A DNA stretch of 64,000 bases from Blastococcus tunisiensis. Lineage in GTDB: Bacteria; Actinomycetota; Actinomycetes; Mycobacteriales; Geodermatophilaceae. Both the position numbers and the translations under genes were made by a program. The stretch lies in assembly GCF_900112815.1 (NCBI RefSeq), contig NZ_FOND01000020.1, positions 1 to 64,000 on the forward strand, read 5' to 3'. Below, piece by piece: positions 32,779 through 41,575 of this stretch. The first letter of the stretch is position 1. Every line of letters begins with the position of its first letter. The notes beneath the pieces were generated by a model, which ran no database searches, was not told where the DNA came from, and saw only the letters and a program-made list of their open reading frames with translations.

Positions 32779-34563
32779 ATGTGCGGCCTCTGCGGCGAGA
32801 TCACCTTCGACGGGTCCCTGGCCGACACGACCGCGGTCGCCCGCATGGTCGAGTCGCTGGTTCCCCGCGGCCCGGACGGTCAGGGTTCCTGGAGCAACGG
32901 ACGGGTCGCCTTCGGGCACCGCCGGCTCTCGGTCATCGACCTCTCCACCTGCGGCTCCCAGCCGATGATCGACAACGAGCTCGGTCTCACCGCCGTCTAC
33001 AACGGCTGCATCTACGACTACAAGGAACTGCGCGCCGAGCTCGAGGGCCACGGCTACCGCTTCTTCTCGCACAGCGACACCGAGGTGATCCTCAAGGGCT
33101 ACCACCACTGGGGCACCGACGTGGTGAAGCACCTGCACGGGATGTTCGCCTTCGTCATCCACGAGCGGGACACCGGCCGGGTGGTCATGGCCCGGGACCG
33201 GCTGGGCATCAAGCCGCTCTACCTCGCCGAGACCCCGGGCAAGCGGCTGCGCTTCGCCTCGACGCTGCCCGCGCTGCTGCGGGGTGGCGGCGTCGACACC
33301 TCGATCGACCCGGTCGCCCTGCACCACTACCTCACCTGGCACGCCGTCGTCCCGGCGCCCCGGACGATCGTCAACGGCGTCCGCAAGCTCCCGCCGGCCA
33401 CCATGCGGGTCGTCGAGGCCGACGGCACCAGCCGCGAGGAGCGGTACTGGAACGCCACCTACGAGCGCCGTCCCGAGCACGCGACCTGGACCGCGCGCGA
33501 CTGGGAGGACGCCGTCGAGGACGCGCTGCGGGTGGCGGTCCGCCGGCGGCTGGTCGCCGACATCCCGGTGGGCGTGCTGCTCTCCGGCGGCCTGGACTCC
33601 AGCCTGATCGTCGGCCTGCTCGCGCAGGAGGGGCAGGCGGGGCTTGCCACCTACTCGATCGGCTTCGAGTCCGTCGGCGGCCGGGAGGGTGACGAGTTCG
33701 CCTACTCCGACGTCATCGCCGAGCACTTCGCCACCGACCACCACCGCATCCGGGTGACCTCCGACGAGCTGTCGGCGGCGCTGGGGCACGCGATCGGCGC
33801 CATGGCCGAGCCGATGGTCAGCCACGACGTCGTCGCGTTCGACCTGCTCAGCGAGCGGGTCAGCGAGACCATTCGCGTCGTCCAGTCCGGTCAGGGCGCC
33901 GACGAGGTGTTCGCCGGCTACCACTGGTACCCGCCGCTGGCCGGTGCCGGGCGCGAGGAGGCGGTGGAGAAGTACGCGCAGGCGTTCTTCGACCGCGACC
34001 ACGCCCAGATGCGGTCGGTCGTCTCCGACCGCTATGCCCTCGGCGAGGACCCGAGCCTGGCGTTCGTCCGCGACCACATGTCGCGGCCCGGGGCCGAGAC
34101 GGCCGTGGACGCCGCGTTGCGCCTGGACAGCGAGATCATGCTCGTCGACGACCCGGTCAAGCGCGTGGACAACATGTCCATGGCCTGGGGGCTGGAGGCG
34201 CGCGTGCCGTTCCTCGACCACGACCTGGTCGAGCTCGCCGCGCTGTGCCCACCCGAGCTGAAGCTGGCCGACGGCGGCAAGGGCATCCTCAAGGCCATCG
34301 GCCGGCGGATGATCCCGCCGGAGGTCATCGACCGGCCGAAGGGGTACTTCCCGGTCCCGGCGATCACCCACCTGGAGGGCAAGGTGCTCGGTCTGGTGCG
34401 CGACGCGCTCGCCTCCGACGCCGCCCGGGACCGCGGCCTGTTCCGCCGCGAGTACGTCGAGGAGCTCCTGACCGACCCGAACGGGGAGCTCACCCCGCTG
34501 CGCGGCAACAAGCTCTGGCAGCTCGGCCTGCTCGAGCTCTGGCTGCAGAGCCACGCGGTCTGA
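32779..34563 (+). CDS. N-acetylglutaminylglutamine amidotransferase (asparagine-synthetase-like)
   Basis: 594 residues. Class II glutaminase domain with nucleophile C2 (MCGLCGEITFDG), RGPDGQGSW and NGCIYDYKELR, followed by an asparagine synthetase-like ATP-pyrophosphatase domain with VLLSGGLDSSLIVGLL (about 265-280) and SGQGADEVFAGYHWYP. Length and the neighbouring GNAT/ATP-grasp gene identify the subfamily (AsnO-like) that amidates N-acetylglutaminylglutamine to the osmolyte NAGGN. True AsnB is usually not paired this way. In proteobacteria, where this pathway was characterised, a third M42-peptidase gene is common; none is here. Confidence 0.85.
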   Translation: MCGLCGEITFDGSLADTTAVARMVESLVPRGPDGQGSWSNGRVAFGHRRLSVIDLSTCGSQPMIDNELGLTAVYNGCIYDYKELRAELEGHGYRFFSHSDTEVILKGYHHWGTDVVKHLHGMFAFVIHERDTGRVVMARDRLGIKPLYLAETPGKRLRFASTLPALLRGGGVDTSIDPVALHHYLTWHAVVPAPRTIVNGVRKLPPATMRVVEADGTSREERYWNATYERRPEHATWTARDWEDAVEDALRVAVRRRLVADIPVGVLLSGGLDSSLIVGLLAQEGQAGLATYSIGFESVGGREGDEFAYSDVIAEHFATDHHRIRVTSDELSAALGHAIGAMAEPMVSHDVVAFDLLSERVSETIRVVQSGQGADEVFAGYHWYPPLAGAGREEAVEKYAQAFFDRDHAQMRSVVSDRYALGEDPSLAFVRDHMSRPGAETAVDAALRLDSEIMLVDDPVKRVDNMSMAWGLEARVPFLDHDLVELAALCPPELKLADGGKGILKAIGRRMIPPEVIDRPKGYFPVPAITHLEGKVLGLVRDALASDAARDRGLFRREYVEELLTDPNGELTPLRGNKLWQLGLLELWLQSHAV

Positions 34564-34573
34564 GGCGGTCGCC

Positions 34574-36334
34574 GTGGCAGCCCCACGCGTCGCCGGCCAC
34601 CGCCGGCGCACCCCGGTGACCCAGACCCCCGTGCTGACCAGCCGGTCGTGGCACGAGCCGTCCGCCCACGAGATCGAGGGCATGGGCGCCGACGTCGTCC
34701 TCGACCTCGGCTGGGGGCAGCTGGTGTTCGGCCAGACCTTCCGGGACCAGCGCGGCATCGTCGACGTGCTGCGCGGCGAGGAGACCGGCCGGCGCGACAT
34801 CTGCGTCTACCCGCGGGATCCGCAGGTGCTCGTGGGGATGGCGCCCGACGAGCTGTTCATCGACCCCTCGCTCACCTACCGGCTCTACCTGCACCGCTAC
34901 CGCCCCCGGCCCGAGGTGATCCGCGGCGTCTTCGTGCGGACGGTCACCTCCGAGGCCGAGATGGGGGAGATCAACGACCTCTACGCCCGCAACGGGATGG
35001 TGATGGCCGACACCGCCACCATGTGGGCCAACCACCGGACCCGCACCTTCACCTACCTGGTCGCCGAGGACACCCGGACCGGGAAGATCGTCGGGACGGT
35101 GACCGGGGTGGACCACGGCCTGGCCTTCGGCGACCCCGAGGGCGGGACCAGCCTCTGGTGCCTGGTGGCCGACAAGCAGGACGCGCCGCCGGGCACCGGT
35201 GAGGCGCTGGTCCGGGTGCTGGTCGAGCGGTACGTGGCGCGGGGCCGGTCCTACCTCGACCTCTCGGTGCTGCACGACAACACCGCGGCGATCACGCTGT
35301 ACCGGAAACTGGGCTTCGCGCGGGTGGCCGCCGTCTGCATCAAGCGCAAGAACCCGATCAACACCCCGCTGTTCGCCTCGCGGCCGCCCGGGCTGGAGAA
35401 GCTCAACCCCTACGCGACGATCATCGCCGAGGAGGCGCTGCGCCGCGGGATCCGGGTCGAGGTCACCGACGCCGAGTGGGGCGAGATGCGGCTGACGGTC
35501 GGCGGCCGCACGGTGCTCACCCGCGAGTCGCTGTCGGAGTTCACCTCGGCCGTGGCGATGAGCCGTTGCGACGACAAGCGGGTCACCCGGCGGATCATGC
35601 GCCGGGCCGGCGTCCGGGTGGCCCAGGGCGCGCTGGCCCGCGAGGGCGAGCTCGACGACGCCCGCGTTCTGCTGGCCGACGTCGGCTCGGTGGTCGTGAA
35701 GCCGGCCCGGGGGGAGCAGGGCCGCGGGATCACCGTCGGCGTGACCGACGACGACGGCCTCGAGCGGGCCGTGGCGTACGCCCTCCAGTTCTGCCCCGAC
35801 GTGCTCGTGGAGGAGCTCGTCTCCGGTGACGACCTGCGGGTCCTGGTCATCGACCGGCAGGTCGTGGCCGCCGCCGTCCGCCGTCCGGCCGAGGTGGTCG
35901 GCGACGGCCGGCACCCGGTGGTGGACCTGGTGAAGGCGACCAGCCGGCGCCGCGAGCGGGCCACCGGCGGCGAGTCCCGGATCCCGCTGGACGACACGAC
36001 CGCCGAGGTGGTCGCCGCGGCCGGCTACGCGATGGACGACGTCCCGCCGAACGGCGAGCGCATCCCGGTCCGGCGGACCGCCAACCTGCACACCGGCGGC
36101 ACCATCGAGGACGTCACCGACCGGCTGCACCCGCACATCGGCGAGGCGGCCGTGCGGGCGGCCGAGTCGCTGGGCATCCCGGTGACCGGCATCGACTTCC
36201 TGGTCCCCGCCGTGGACGGCCCCGAGTACGTGTTCATCGAGGCCAACGAGCGGCCGGGGCTGGCCAACCACGAGCCGCAGCCGGTCGCCGAGCGGTTCGT
36301 CGACCTGCTCTTCCCCGAGACCCGCCGCCGCTGA
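34574..36334 (+). CDS. ngg: N-acetylglutaminylglutamine synthetase (GNAT plus ATP-grasp fusion)
   Basis: 586 residues. A GNAT acetyltransferase domain covers about 115-270 (VLVERYVARGRSYLDLSVLHDNTAAITLYRKLGFARV), joined to an ATP-grasp ligase like the cyanophycin/glutathione synthetase type (about 300-585: VVVKPARGEQGRGITVGV, VLVEELVSGDDLRVLVID, IPVTGIDFLVPAVDGPEYVFIEANERPGL). This is the Ngg architecture, which acetylates glutamine and joins it to a second one. It follows the amidotransferase by 10 bases and completes a minimal NAGGN operon. The GTG at 34574 is used; a GTG 15 codons later is possible. Confidence 0.85.
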   Translation: MAAPRVAGHRRRTPVTQTPVLTSRSWHEPSAHEIEGMGADVVLDLGWGQLVFGQTFRDQRGIVDVLRGEETGRRDICVYPRDPQVLVGMAPDELFIDPSLTYRLYLHRYRPRPEVIRGVFVRTVTSEAEMGEINDLYARNGMVMADTATMWANHRTRTFTYLVAEDTRTGKIVGTVTGVDHGLAFGDPEGGTSLWCLVADKQDAPPGTGEALVRVLVERYVARGRSYLDLSVLHDNTAAITLYRKLGFARVAAVCIKRKNPINTPLFASRPPGLEKLNPYATIIAEEALRRGIRVEVTDAEWGEMRLTVGGRTVLTRESLSEFTSAVAMSRCDDKRVTRRIMRRAGVRVAQGALAREGELDDARVLLADVGSVVVKPARGEQGRGITVGVTDDDGLERAVAYALQFCPDVLVEELVSGDDLRVLVIDRQVVAAAVRRPAEVVGDGRHPVVDLVKATSRRRERATGGESRIPLDDTTAEVVAAAGYAMDDVPPNGERIPVRRTANLHTGGTIEDVTDRLHPHIGEAAVRAAESLGIPVTGIDFLVPAVDGPEYVFIEANERPGLANHEPQPVAERFVDLLFPETRRR

Positions 36335-36345
36335 CCCCGCCCGCC

Positions 36346-36423
36346 ATGATCAGGGCACCTGATCATGGCGCGTCCTCCCTCGCGGTGGGCGGTGGGGGAG
36401 GACGCTCGGCGGTGAGGGAGGAC
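36346..36423. repeat. Dispersed palindromic repeat, copy B
   Basis: ATGATCAGG and CCTGATCAT (36346-36366) pair around three bases, followed by GTCCTCCCTC (36372) and two inverted copies of GGGGGAGGAC/GAGGGAGGAC ending at 36423. It fills the space between the convergent ngg and winged-helix genes and supplies the last 20 codons and stop of the latter. Confidence 0.88.
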
Positions 36424-36722
36424 GGCCGTTCCCTGCCGAGGAGGTCCAGGAGCCCGTCGACCTCGTGCTGCGCGGTGCTCGGGTGGCGGAAGTGCTGGTG
36501 CGGCCGGATCTCGTAGTGCGTCCGACGCCCCCGGCGGGTCCGGACCAGGTACCCGGCCTCCTCCAGGTCCCGCAGGATGCTCAACGCCGCGCGGGGAGTG
36601 ACGCCGACCTGCGCGGCGACGTCGGCGACGAGGGCGTCCGGGTTCCGCGCCACCGCGAGCAGGACGTGGGCGTGGTTGGTGAGGAACGTCCACGCGGGGC
36701 GCCCCGGAGTACTGGTGACCAT
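36363..36722 (-). CDS. Winged-helix (MarR/ArsR-like) transcriptional regulator
   Basis: 119 residues. A winged-helix domain spans about 10-75: LTNHAHVLLAVARNPDALVADVAAQVGVTPRAALSILRDLEEAGYLVRTRRGRRTHYEI, with the recognition helix at PRAALSILRDLE and a basic wing. A short C-terminal helix (VDGLLDLLGRE) is followed by a tail, LTAERPPPPPTAREDAP, encoded by the palindromic repeat. GGGGGAGGG lies next to the ATG at 36722. It is divergent from terC, with the Mn riboswitch leader between them; whether it regulates terC is unknown. Confidence 0.82.
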   Translation of the reverse strand: MVTSTPGRPAWTFLTNHAHVLLAVARNPDALVADVAAQVGVTPRAALSILRDLEEAGYLVRTRRGRRTHYEIRPHQHFRHPSTAQHEVDGLLDLLGRERPSSLTAERPPPPPTAREDAP

Positions 36723-36784
36723 CCCTCCCCCTTCGTCGTGAACAGTGGCACCGACAGGTGAACTGTGCTTCACTCGTCGGCACA

Positions 36785-36890
36785 GGAGGGGAGTATCCCC
36801 CAGCGTTCCGTCGTCACTACGGCTCCCCGCGGGGCCCGGCGGAACGGGCTCCGGCCGGGAGAGACCTCCAGTTGGCCTACCGACTGGAGG
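36785..36890 (+). promoter_or_regulatory. yybP-ykoY manganese riboswitch with ribosome-binding-site switch, upstream of terC
   Basis: The leader shows the yybP-ykoY order: GGAGGGGAGTA (36785-36795), CCGTCGTCACTACGG (36808-36822), a GC-rich P3 region and GAGAGACCTCC (36859-36869). The 3' P1 strand CCTCCAGT (36865-36872) is also the exact complement of ACTGGAGG (36883-36890), which contains the terC Shine-Dalgarno sequence. The two pairings exclude each other, so Mn-bound P1 would free the ribosome binding site. Confidence 0.87.
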
Positions 36891-36898
36891 ACTCGCGC

Positions 36899-37933
36899 GT
36901 GGACGTATCCCTGTGGCTGTGGCTGGCCGTTCTCGGCCTCATCGTCGGCATGCTGGCCGTCGACCTGTTCGCCCACCGACGCGCCCACGTCATCGGCGTG
37001 CGCGAGGCGGCCGCCTGGTCGGCGGTGTGGGTCACGATCGGGATCGCCTTCGGAGCCTGGCTGTGGTGGGCGCACGGGGCCGAGTTCGGTCAGCAGTACT
37101 TCGCCGGCTACCTGATCGAGAAGTCCCTCGCCGTCGACAACGTGTTCGTCTGGGCGATCATCTTCACCTTCTTCGCCGTTCCCCGGGAGTACCAGCACCG
37201 GGTCCTGTTCTTCGGCGTCCTCGGGGCGCTGGTGTTCCGCGGCGCGTTCATCGCCGGCGGCGCGGTGCTCATCGCCAGCTTCGGCTGGGTCCTCTACCTC
37301 TTCGCCGCGTTCCTGCTCTGGACCGGGATCCGGATGCTCCGGCAGCGCGACGAGCACCTGGATCCCTCGACGTCGAAGTCCCTGCGGCTGTTCCGCCGGT
37401 ACGTGCCGATGACCGACGCGTTCCACGGTCAGCGCTTCGTCGTCCGGCGGGCCGGGGTGCTCGTGGCCACTCCCCTGCTGGCCGTCCTGGTCCTCGTCGA
37501 GGTCACCGACGTCATCTTCGCCGTCGACTCCATCCCGGCGATCTTCGCGGTCACCGACGAGCCGTTCCTGGTCTTCACCGCCAATGCGTTCGCCATCCTG
37601 GGCCTGCGGGCCATGTACTTCCTGCTGGCCGACCTCATCCACCGCTTCGTGTACCTGAAGACCGGGCTGGCGCTGGTCCTCGTCTGGGTCGGCGTGAAGA
37701 TGCTGCTCAAGGTCGACGTCCTGTACGTGCCCACGACGGTGAGCCTGGCGGTCGTCACCGTGCTCATCGGCGGTTCCATCGCGCTCAGCCTGCGGGCCAC
37801 GCGTGGCCAGGGCAGGTCCGCTCTCCGGCCGCCGACCGACCCACCGTTCCGGGTGGCGACGGCGGAGGAGACGGCGGCGCTGGAGCCGGTCTGGCGCCGG
37901 TCCCGGGTGGCAACCGGGGATCAGCTGACCTGA
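36899..37933 (+). CDS. TerC/Alx-family membrane protein (probable Mn2+ exporter)
   Basis: 344 residues with about eight membrane helices. The two acidic family motifs are present: EKSLAVDNVFVWAII (about 75-89) and LVEVTDVIFAVDSIPAIFAVT (about 198-218), whose carboxylates are thought to bind the metal. TerC/Alx proteins are implicated in manganese efflux and in metalating exported proteins, which agrees with the yybP-ykoY riboswitch in the leader. The GTG at 36899 follows GGAGG by eight bases. The last residues (GDQLT) and the stop lie inside copy C of the palindromic repeat. Confidence 0.93.
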   Translation: MDVSLWLWLAVLGLIVGMLAVDLFAHRRAHVIGVREAAAWSAVWVTIGIAFGAWLWWAHGAEFGQQYFAGYLIEKSLAVDNVFVWAIIFTFFAVPREYQHRVLFFGVLGALVFRGAFIAGGAVLIASFGWVLYLFAAFLLWTGIRMLRQRDEHLDPSTSKSLRLFRRYVPMTDAFHGQRFVVRRAGVLVATPLLAVLVLVEVTDVIFAVDSIPAIFAVTDEPFLVFTANAFAILGLRAMYFLLADLIHRFVYLKTGLALVLVWVGVKMLLKVDVLYVPTTVSLAVVTVLIGGSIALSLRATRGQGRSALRPPTDPPFRVATAEETAALEPVWRRSRVATGDQLT

Positions 37934-38020
37934 TCATCGCGCGTCCTCCCTCACGGCCGCCGGTGAGGGAGGACGCCGTCCGGTGAGGGAGGACGCCGTC
38001 CGGTGAGGGAGGACGCCGCC
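37919..38020. repeat. Dispersed palindromic repeat, copy C, with tandem 20-bp triplication
   Basis: GATCAGCTGACCTGATC (37919-37935) and GTCCTCCCTCAC (37943-37954) are followed by three tandem 20-base units CGGTGAGGGAGGACGCCGTC (37961-38020, the last slightly changed). It lies between convergent terC and racemase genes and contains the terC stop. Confidence 0.9.
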
Positions 38021-38084
38021 CGGTGGGGGCGTCCCCCGGGCCCCCCGCCGGCTCACCAGTGGCTGGGGAGGAGAGGGTGCTCGC

Positions 38085-39182
38085 TCAGAGGCCGAGCTCG
38101 GCGCGGATCTCCTCGTCGTGCTGCCCGGGGTGGGGCACCGAGCCGACGCGACCGGGGGTGGCGGAGAAGCGGGGTGCGACCTCGGGCTGCACGACCCCGT
38201 CGACCTCGGTGAACACCCCCCGCTCGCGGTTGTGCCCGTCGCGGGTGGCCTCCAGGAGCGACCAGACCGGCGCGACGCAGGCGTCGGTGCCGGAGAACAC
38301 CGCCCACCACTCGTCGCGGGTCCGGGCGGCGAAGAGCTCGGTGAAGCGCTCGCGCAGGGCTCCCCACTGGCCCGGGTCGGACCGGTCGGGCAGCGACTCG
38401 TCGCCGGCCACCCCGAGCCCCTCGAGCAGGGCTGCGTAGAACTGATCCTCCAGCGCTCCGACAGCGAGGAACTGCCCGTCGGCGCACCGGTAGACGTCGT
38501 AGAACGGGGCGCCGGTGTCGAGCAGGTTCACGCCCCGCCGGTCACGCCAGACCCCGGCGTCGAGCATGCCGTGGATCATCGTGGTGAGGACGGCGGTGCC
38601 GTCGACGATCGCGGCGTCCACCACCTGCCCCTCCCCCGTCGCCCGGGCGTGCAGCAGCGCGGCGAGCGCACCGAGCGCGAGGAACACTCCCCCGCCGCCG
38701 AAATCGCCCAGCAGGTTCATCGGCGGCGCGGGCCGCTCGTCCGGCCGGCCGGTGGCGAACAGCGCCCCGGTCAGCGCGATGTAGCCGATGTCGTGCCCGG
38801 CGGTGCTCGCCAGCGGCCCGGTCTGCCCCCACCCGGTCATCCGGCCGTAGACCAGCGACGGCCGCAGCGCCAGCAGCTCCTCGGGGCCGAGGCCCAGCCG
38901 CTCCATGACGCCGGGGCGGAACCCCTCGAGCAGCACGTCGGAGCGCTCGACCAGCGCGCGGACGACGGCGATGTCGGCGGGTTCCTTGAGGTCGAGGGCG
39001 ATCGAGCGCTTGCCGCGGTCGAGCAGCGACGTCGCCCCCAGTGACCCGAGCAGGCCCCCGCGGGCCCCGCGACGGTCGATCCGGACGACGTCGGCGCCCA
39101 GGTCGGCCAGCAGCATGCCGCAGAACGGCCCCGGCCCCAACCCGGCGAACTCCACCACCCGCACACCCTGCAGCGGTCCCAC
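38085..39182 (-). CDS. mcr: Alpha-methylacyl-CoA racemase (CaiB/BaiF CoA-transferase fold)
   Basis: 365 residues of family III CoA-transferase fold. H130, D160 and E245 lie in GHDIGYIALTGAL, NLLGDFGGGG and VGALEDQFY, which match His126, Asp156 and Glu241 of mycobacterial MCR with constant spacing, so I assign the racemase rather than a CoA-transferase. It epimerises 2-methylacyl-CoA for beta-oxidation of branched or sterol side chains. The GTG at 39182 has GGGAGGAG upstream. An open frame extends further upstream but lacks family similarity. Confidence 0.92.
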   Translation of the reverse strand: MGPLQGVRVVEFAGLGPGPFCGMLLADLGADVVRIDRRGARGGLLGSLGATSLLDRGKRSIALDLKEPADIAVVRALVERSDVLLEGFRPGVMERLGLGPEELLALRPSLVYGRMTGWGQTGPLASTAGHDIGYIALTGALFATGRPDERPAPPMNLLGDFGGGGVFLALGALAALLHARATGEGQVVDAAIVDGTAVLTTMIHGMLDAGVWRDRRGVNLLDTGAPFYDVYRCADGQFLAVGALEDQFYAALLEGLGVAGDESLPDRSDPGQWGALRERFTELFAARTRDEWWAVFSGTDACVAPVWSLLEATRDGHNRERGVFTEVDGVVQPEVAPRFSATPGRVGSVPHPGQHDEEIRAELGL

Positions 39183-39284
39183 GCCGGTCTCCTCCCGGGC
39201 ACGGGGCCGCCGTCGTGCGACCCTCTCGCAGGGCATGCTGCCCGACGTGATGACCGGCCCGGACACAGGGAGGGCGCACCGCCG

Positions 39285-39656
39285 ATGGCGTACCTGCTGA
39301 CGGCGCTCGGCGGCGCCCTCGGGGCGCTGGCGCGCTGGTCGGTCGCCGAGGGGTTCGCCGCCGCTCCGGGCTGGCCGTGGGCGACGCTGCTGGTCAACCT
39401 GAGTGGCTGCTTCCTGCTCGGCGCCCTCTACGCCGTCCTCGCCGCCCGTCCGCCCGAGCCGGCGTGGGTCCGGCCGTTCGTGGGGGTCGGCCTGCTCGGC
39501 GGCTACACGACGTACTCGGCCTTCGCGGTCGAGGTGGTGGAGCTGGTCGAGGACGGCGCCGTCGCCGGAGCCGCCGGGTACGTGCTCGGGTCCGTGGGAG
39601 GCGGGGTGGCCGCCGTCGCCCTCGGTGCGCTGGCGGTGCGACGGGTGGTCCGGTGA
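39285..39656 (+). CDS. crcB: CrcB/Fluc fluoride channel subunit 1
   Basis: 123 residues with four helices. Conserved features: GGALGALARW at the N-terminus, VNLSGCFLLGAL (the Asn in the pore helix), and GLLGGYTTYSAFAVEVVEL with the Phe/Tyr track and Thr/Ser box (GxxGGxTTFSTF type). Fluc channels are dual-topology dimers that expel fluoride. This subunit pairs with the adjacent paralogue, so the functional channel is probably a heterodimer. Confidence 0.94.
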   Translation: MAYLLTALGGALGALARWSVAEGFAAAPGWPWATLLVNLSGCFLLGALYAVLAARPPEPAWVRPFVGVGLLGGYTTYSAFAVEVVELVEDGAVAGAAGYVLGSVGGGVAAVALGALAVRRVVR

Positions 39657-40006
39657 CGCCGCTCCTGGTGGTCCTGGGCGCGGCGGCGGGGGCTCCGCTC
39701 CGGCTGCTGGTGACCCGGCTGGCCGCGCGCCGGGGCGGCGAGCCCGCCCGCGGGACGTTCGCGGTGAACGTGGCCGGCAGCGCCCTGCTGGGGGCGCTCC
39801 TCGGCTCGGCCGACCCCGCCCCCGCCGTCGTCGCGCTGGTCGGCACCGGGTTCTGCGGAGCTCTCACGACCTTCTCCACGTTCGGCGCGGACGTGCTGCG
39901 GCTGGCCGAGGAGCGGACGCTCGTCCGCGCGGTGGGCCACCTGGCGGCGACCCTCGTGGTCGGGATGGGGGCCGCGGCGGCCGGCTATCTGCTCATGTCC
40001 GGCTGA
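39653..40006 (+). CDS. crcB: CrcB/Fluc fluoride channel subunit 2
   Basis: 117 residues with the same plan: AGAPLRLLVTRL, FAVNVAGSALLGALLG, and GTGFCGALTTFSTFGADVLRL (the canonical TTFSTF pore segment). It overlaps the first subunit by four bases (GTGA). Antiparallel pairs of unequal subunits are common in Gram-positive bacteria. I found no convincing fluoride riboswitch in the short leader upstream of the pair. Confidence 0.94.
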   Translation: MTPLLVVLGAAAGAPLRLLVTRLAARRGGEPARGTFAVNVAGSALLGALLGSADPAPAVVALVGTGFCGALTTFSTFGADVLRLAEERTLVRAVGHLAATLVVGMGAAAAGYLLMSG

Positions 40007-40075
40007 TCCCCCACGGGCGGTGCGGCGGGACCCGGAGGGCGGGAGCGATCGCGGCTCAGTAGGGTCGTGGGCGGT

Positions 40076-41575
40076 ATGGCGGACAACAGCGAGCACACCG
40101 AGCCGGGCGTCGGAGCCGACAGCCCGGTGGTGGTGGTCGCGAACCGGCTGCCGGTCGACCAGGTCACCGGGCCCGACGGGAAGCCCCGCTGGCAGCGCAG
40201 CCCCGGCGGGCTCGTCACCGCGCTCGAACCCTTCGTCGCCGGCCGCGGCGGCGCGTGGGTCGGCTGGTCGGGATCCGCCGGCGAGGCACCGGAGCCGTTC
40301 GAGTCCGGCGGCATGTCGCTCATCCCGGTCGCCCTCACCGACGACGAGGTGGACCGCTACTACGAAGGCATGTCCAACGCCTCGCTGTGGCCGCTCTACC
40401 ACGACGTCGTCGAGAAGCCTGAGTACCACCGGAACTGGTGGGACACCTACGTCCAGGTGAACAAGCGGTTCGCCGAGCGGACGGCGGAGGTGGCGGCGGA
40501 GAACGCGATCGTCTGGGTGCACGACTACCAGCTGCAGCTGGTCCCGGCGCTGCTGCGCCAGCAGCGGCCCGACCTCACCATCGGGTTCTTCCTGCACATC
40601 CCGTTCCCGCCGTACGAGCTGTTCACCCAGCTGCCGTGGCGCTCCGCGATCGTCGAGGGGCTGCTCGGTGCCGACCTGGTCGGCTTCCAGCGTCCCTCTG
40701 CGGCGGCGAACTTCGTCCAGCTGGCCCGCCGCCTGCACGACCTGCCGTCACGCAAGAACGTCATCGAGTACGACGGCCGCACGGTGACGGCGAAAGCCTT
40801 TCCCATCTCGATCGACGTCGCCGCCTTTGACCAGCTGGCACGCTCACCGGAGGTGCTGGCCCGGGCGGAGGAGATCCGCAAGGAGCTCGGCGACCCCGAA
40901 CGGATCATCCTGGGCGTCGACCGGCTGGACTACACCAAGGGGATCAGCGTCCGGCTCAACGCCTTCGAGGAGCTGCTCGAGGACGGACAGGTGGAGACGC
41001 CCGGCACCGTGCTGGTCCAGGTCGCCACGCCCAGTCGGGAGCGGGTCGAGCACTACGTCAACATGCGCGAGACCATCGAGCAGCAGGTCGGCCACATCAA
41101 CGGGGTCTTCGGTTCCATCGCCGGGCCGGCGGTGCACTACTTCAACCAGTCGATGCCGCGGGAGGAGTTGGCCGCGCTCTACCGCGCCGCCGACGTCATG
41201 CTCGTCACCCCGTACCGCGACGGGATGAACCTGGTGGCCAAGGAGTACGTGGCGGCCCGCTCCGACCTCGGAGGGGCGCTGGTGCTGTCGGAGTTCGCCG
41301 GTGCCGCGGCCGAGCTGAAGCAGGCGTTCCTCGTGAATCCGCACGACATCGCGGGGGTGAAGAGCCAGCTCCTGCGCGCACTGCGGGTGGACTCCCGCGA
41401 GGCCGCCTCGAGGATGCGGGCCATGCGGCGTCACCTGGCCAAGAACGACCTCGAGCACTGGGCGTCATCGTTCTTCGACGCGCTGCGCGACCAGGACGGC
41501 GGTCAGCCCAGCGGCCGTGCCGTCGGGCGGGCGGCCACGCCCCTCTCCACCGGTCGCGGCGGGGCGCAGGGATGA
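40076..41575 (+). CDS. otsA: Alpha,alpha-trehalose-6-phosphate synthase
   Basis: 499-residue GT20 enzyme that joins UDP- or ADP-glucose to glucose-6-phosphate. Landmarks: [12 protein letters not shown] and PGGLVTAL (N-terminal loop), [59 protein letters not shown] (nucleotide binding), and a C-terminal [25 protein letters not shown]. Its stop overlaps the otsB start. The trehalose pathway complements the NAGGN operon as a second compatible-solute system. Confidence 0.95.
   Translation: MADNSEHTEPGVGADSPVVVVANRLPVDQVTGPDGKPRWQRSPGGLVTALEPFVAGRGGAWVGWSGSAGEAPEPFESGGMSLIPVALTDDEVDRYYEGMSNASLWPLYHDVVEKPEYHRNWWDTYVQVNKRFAERTAEVAAENAIVWVHDYQLQLVPALLRQQRPDLTIGFFLHIPFPPYELFTQLPWRSAIVEGLLGADLVGFQRPSAAANFVQLARRLHDLPSRKNVIEYDGRTVTAKAFPISIDVAAFDQLARSPEVLARAEEIRKELGDPERIILGVDRLDYTKGISVRLNAFEELLEDGQVETPGTVLVQVATPSRERVEHYVNMRETIEQQVGHINGVFGSIAGPAVHYFNQSMPREELAALYRAADVMLVTPYRDGMNLVAKEYVAARSDLGGALVLSEFAGAAAELKQAFLVNPHDIAGVKSQLLRALRVDSREAASRMRAMRRHLAKNDLEHWASSFFDALRDQDGGQPSGRAVGRAATPLSTGRGGAQG

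Noticed and set aside
31002-32846. 614-codon minus-strand frame over the subtilase gene
   Set aside because: It is a shadow of the subtilase; the plus-strand frame has a signal peptide and the complete catalytic triad.
39230-39284. Possible fluoride riboswitch before the crcB pair
   Set aside because: Only a GTGATGACC segment resembles the motif; the 5' helix and pseudoknot were not convincing.
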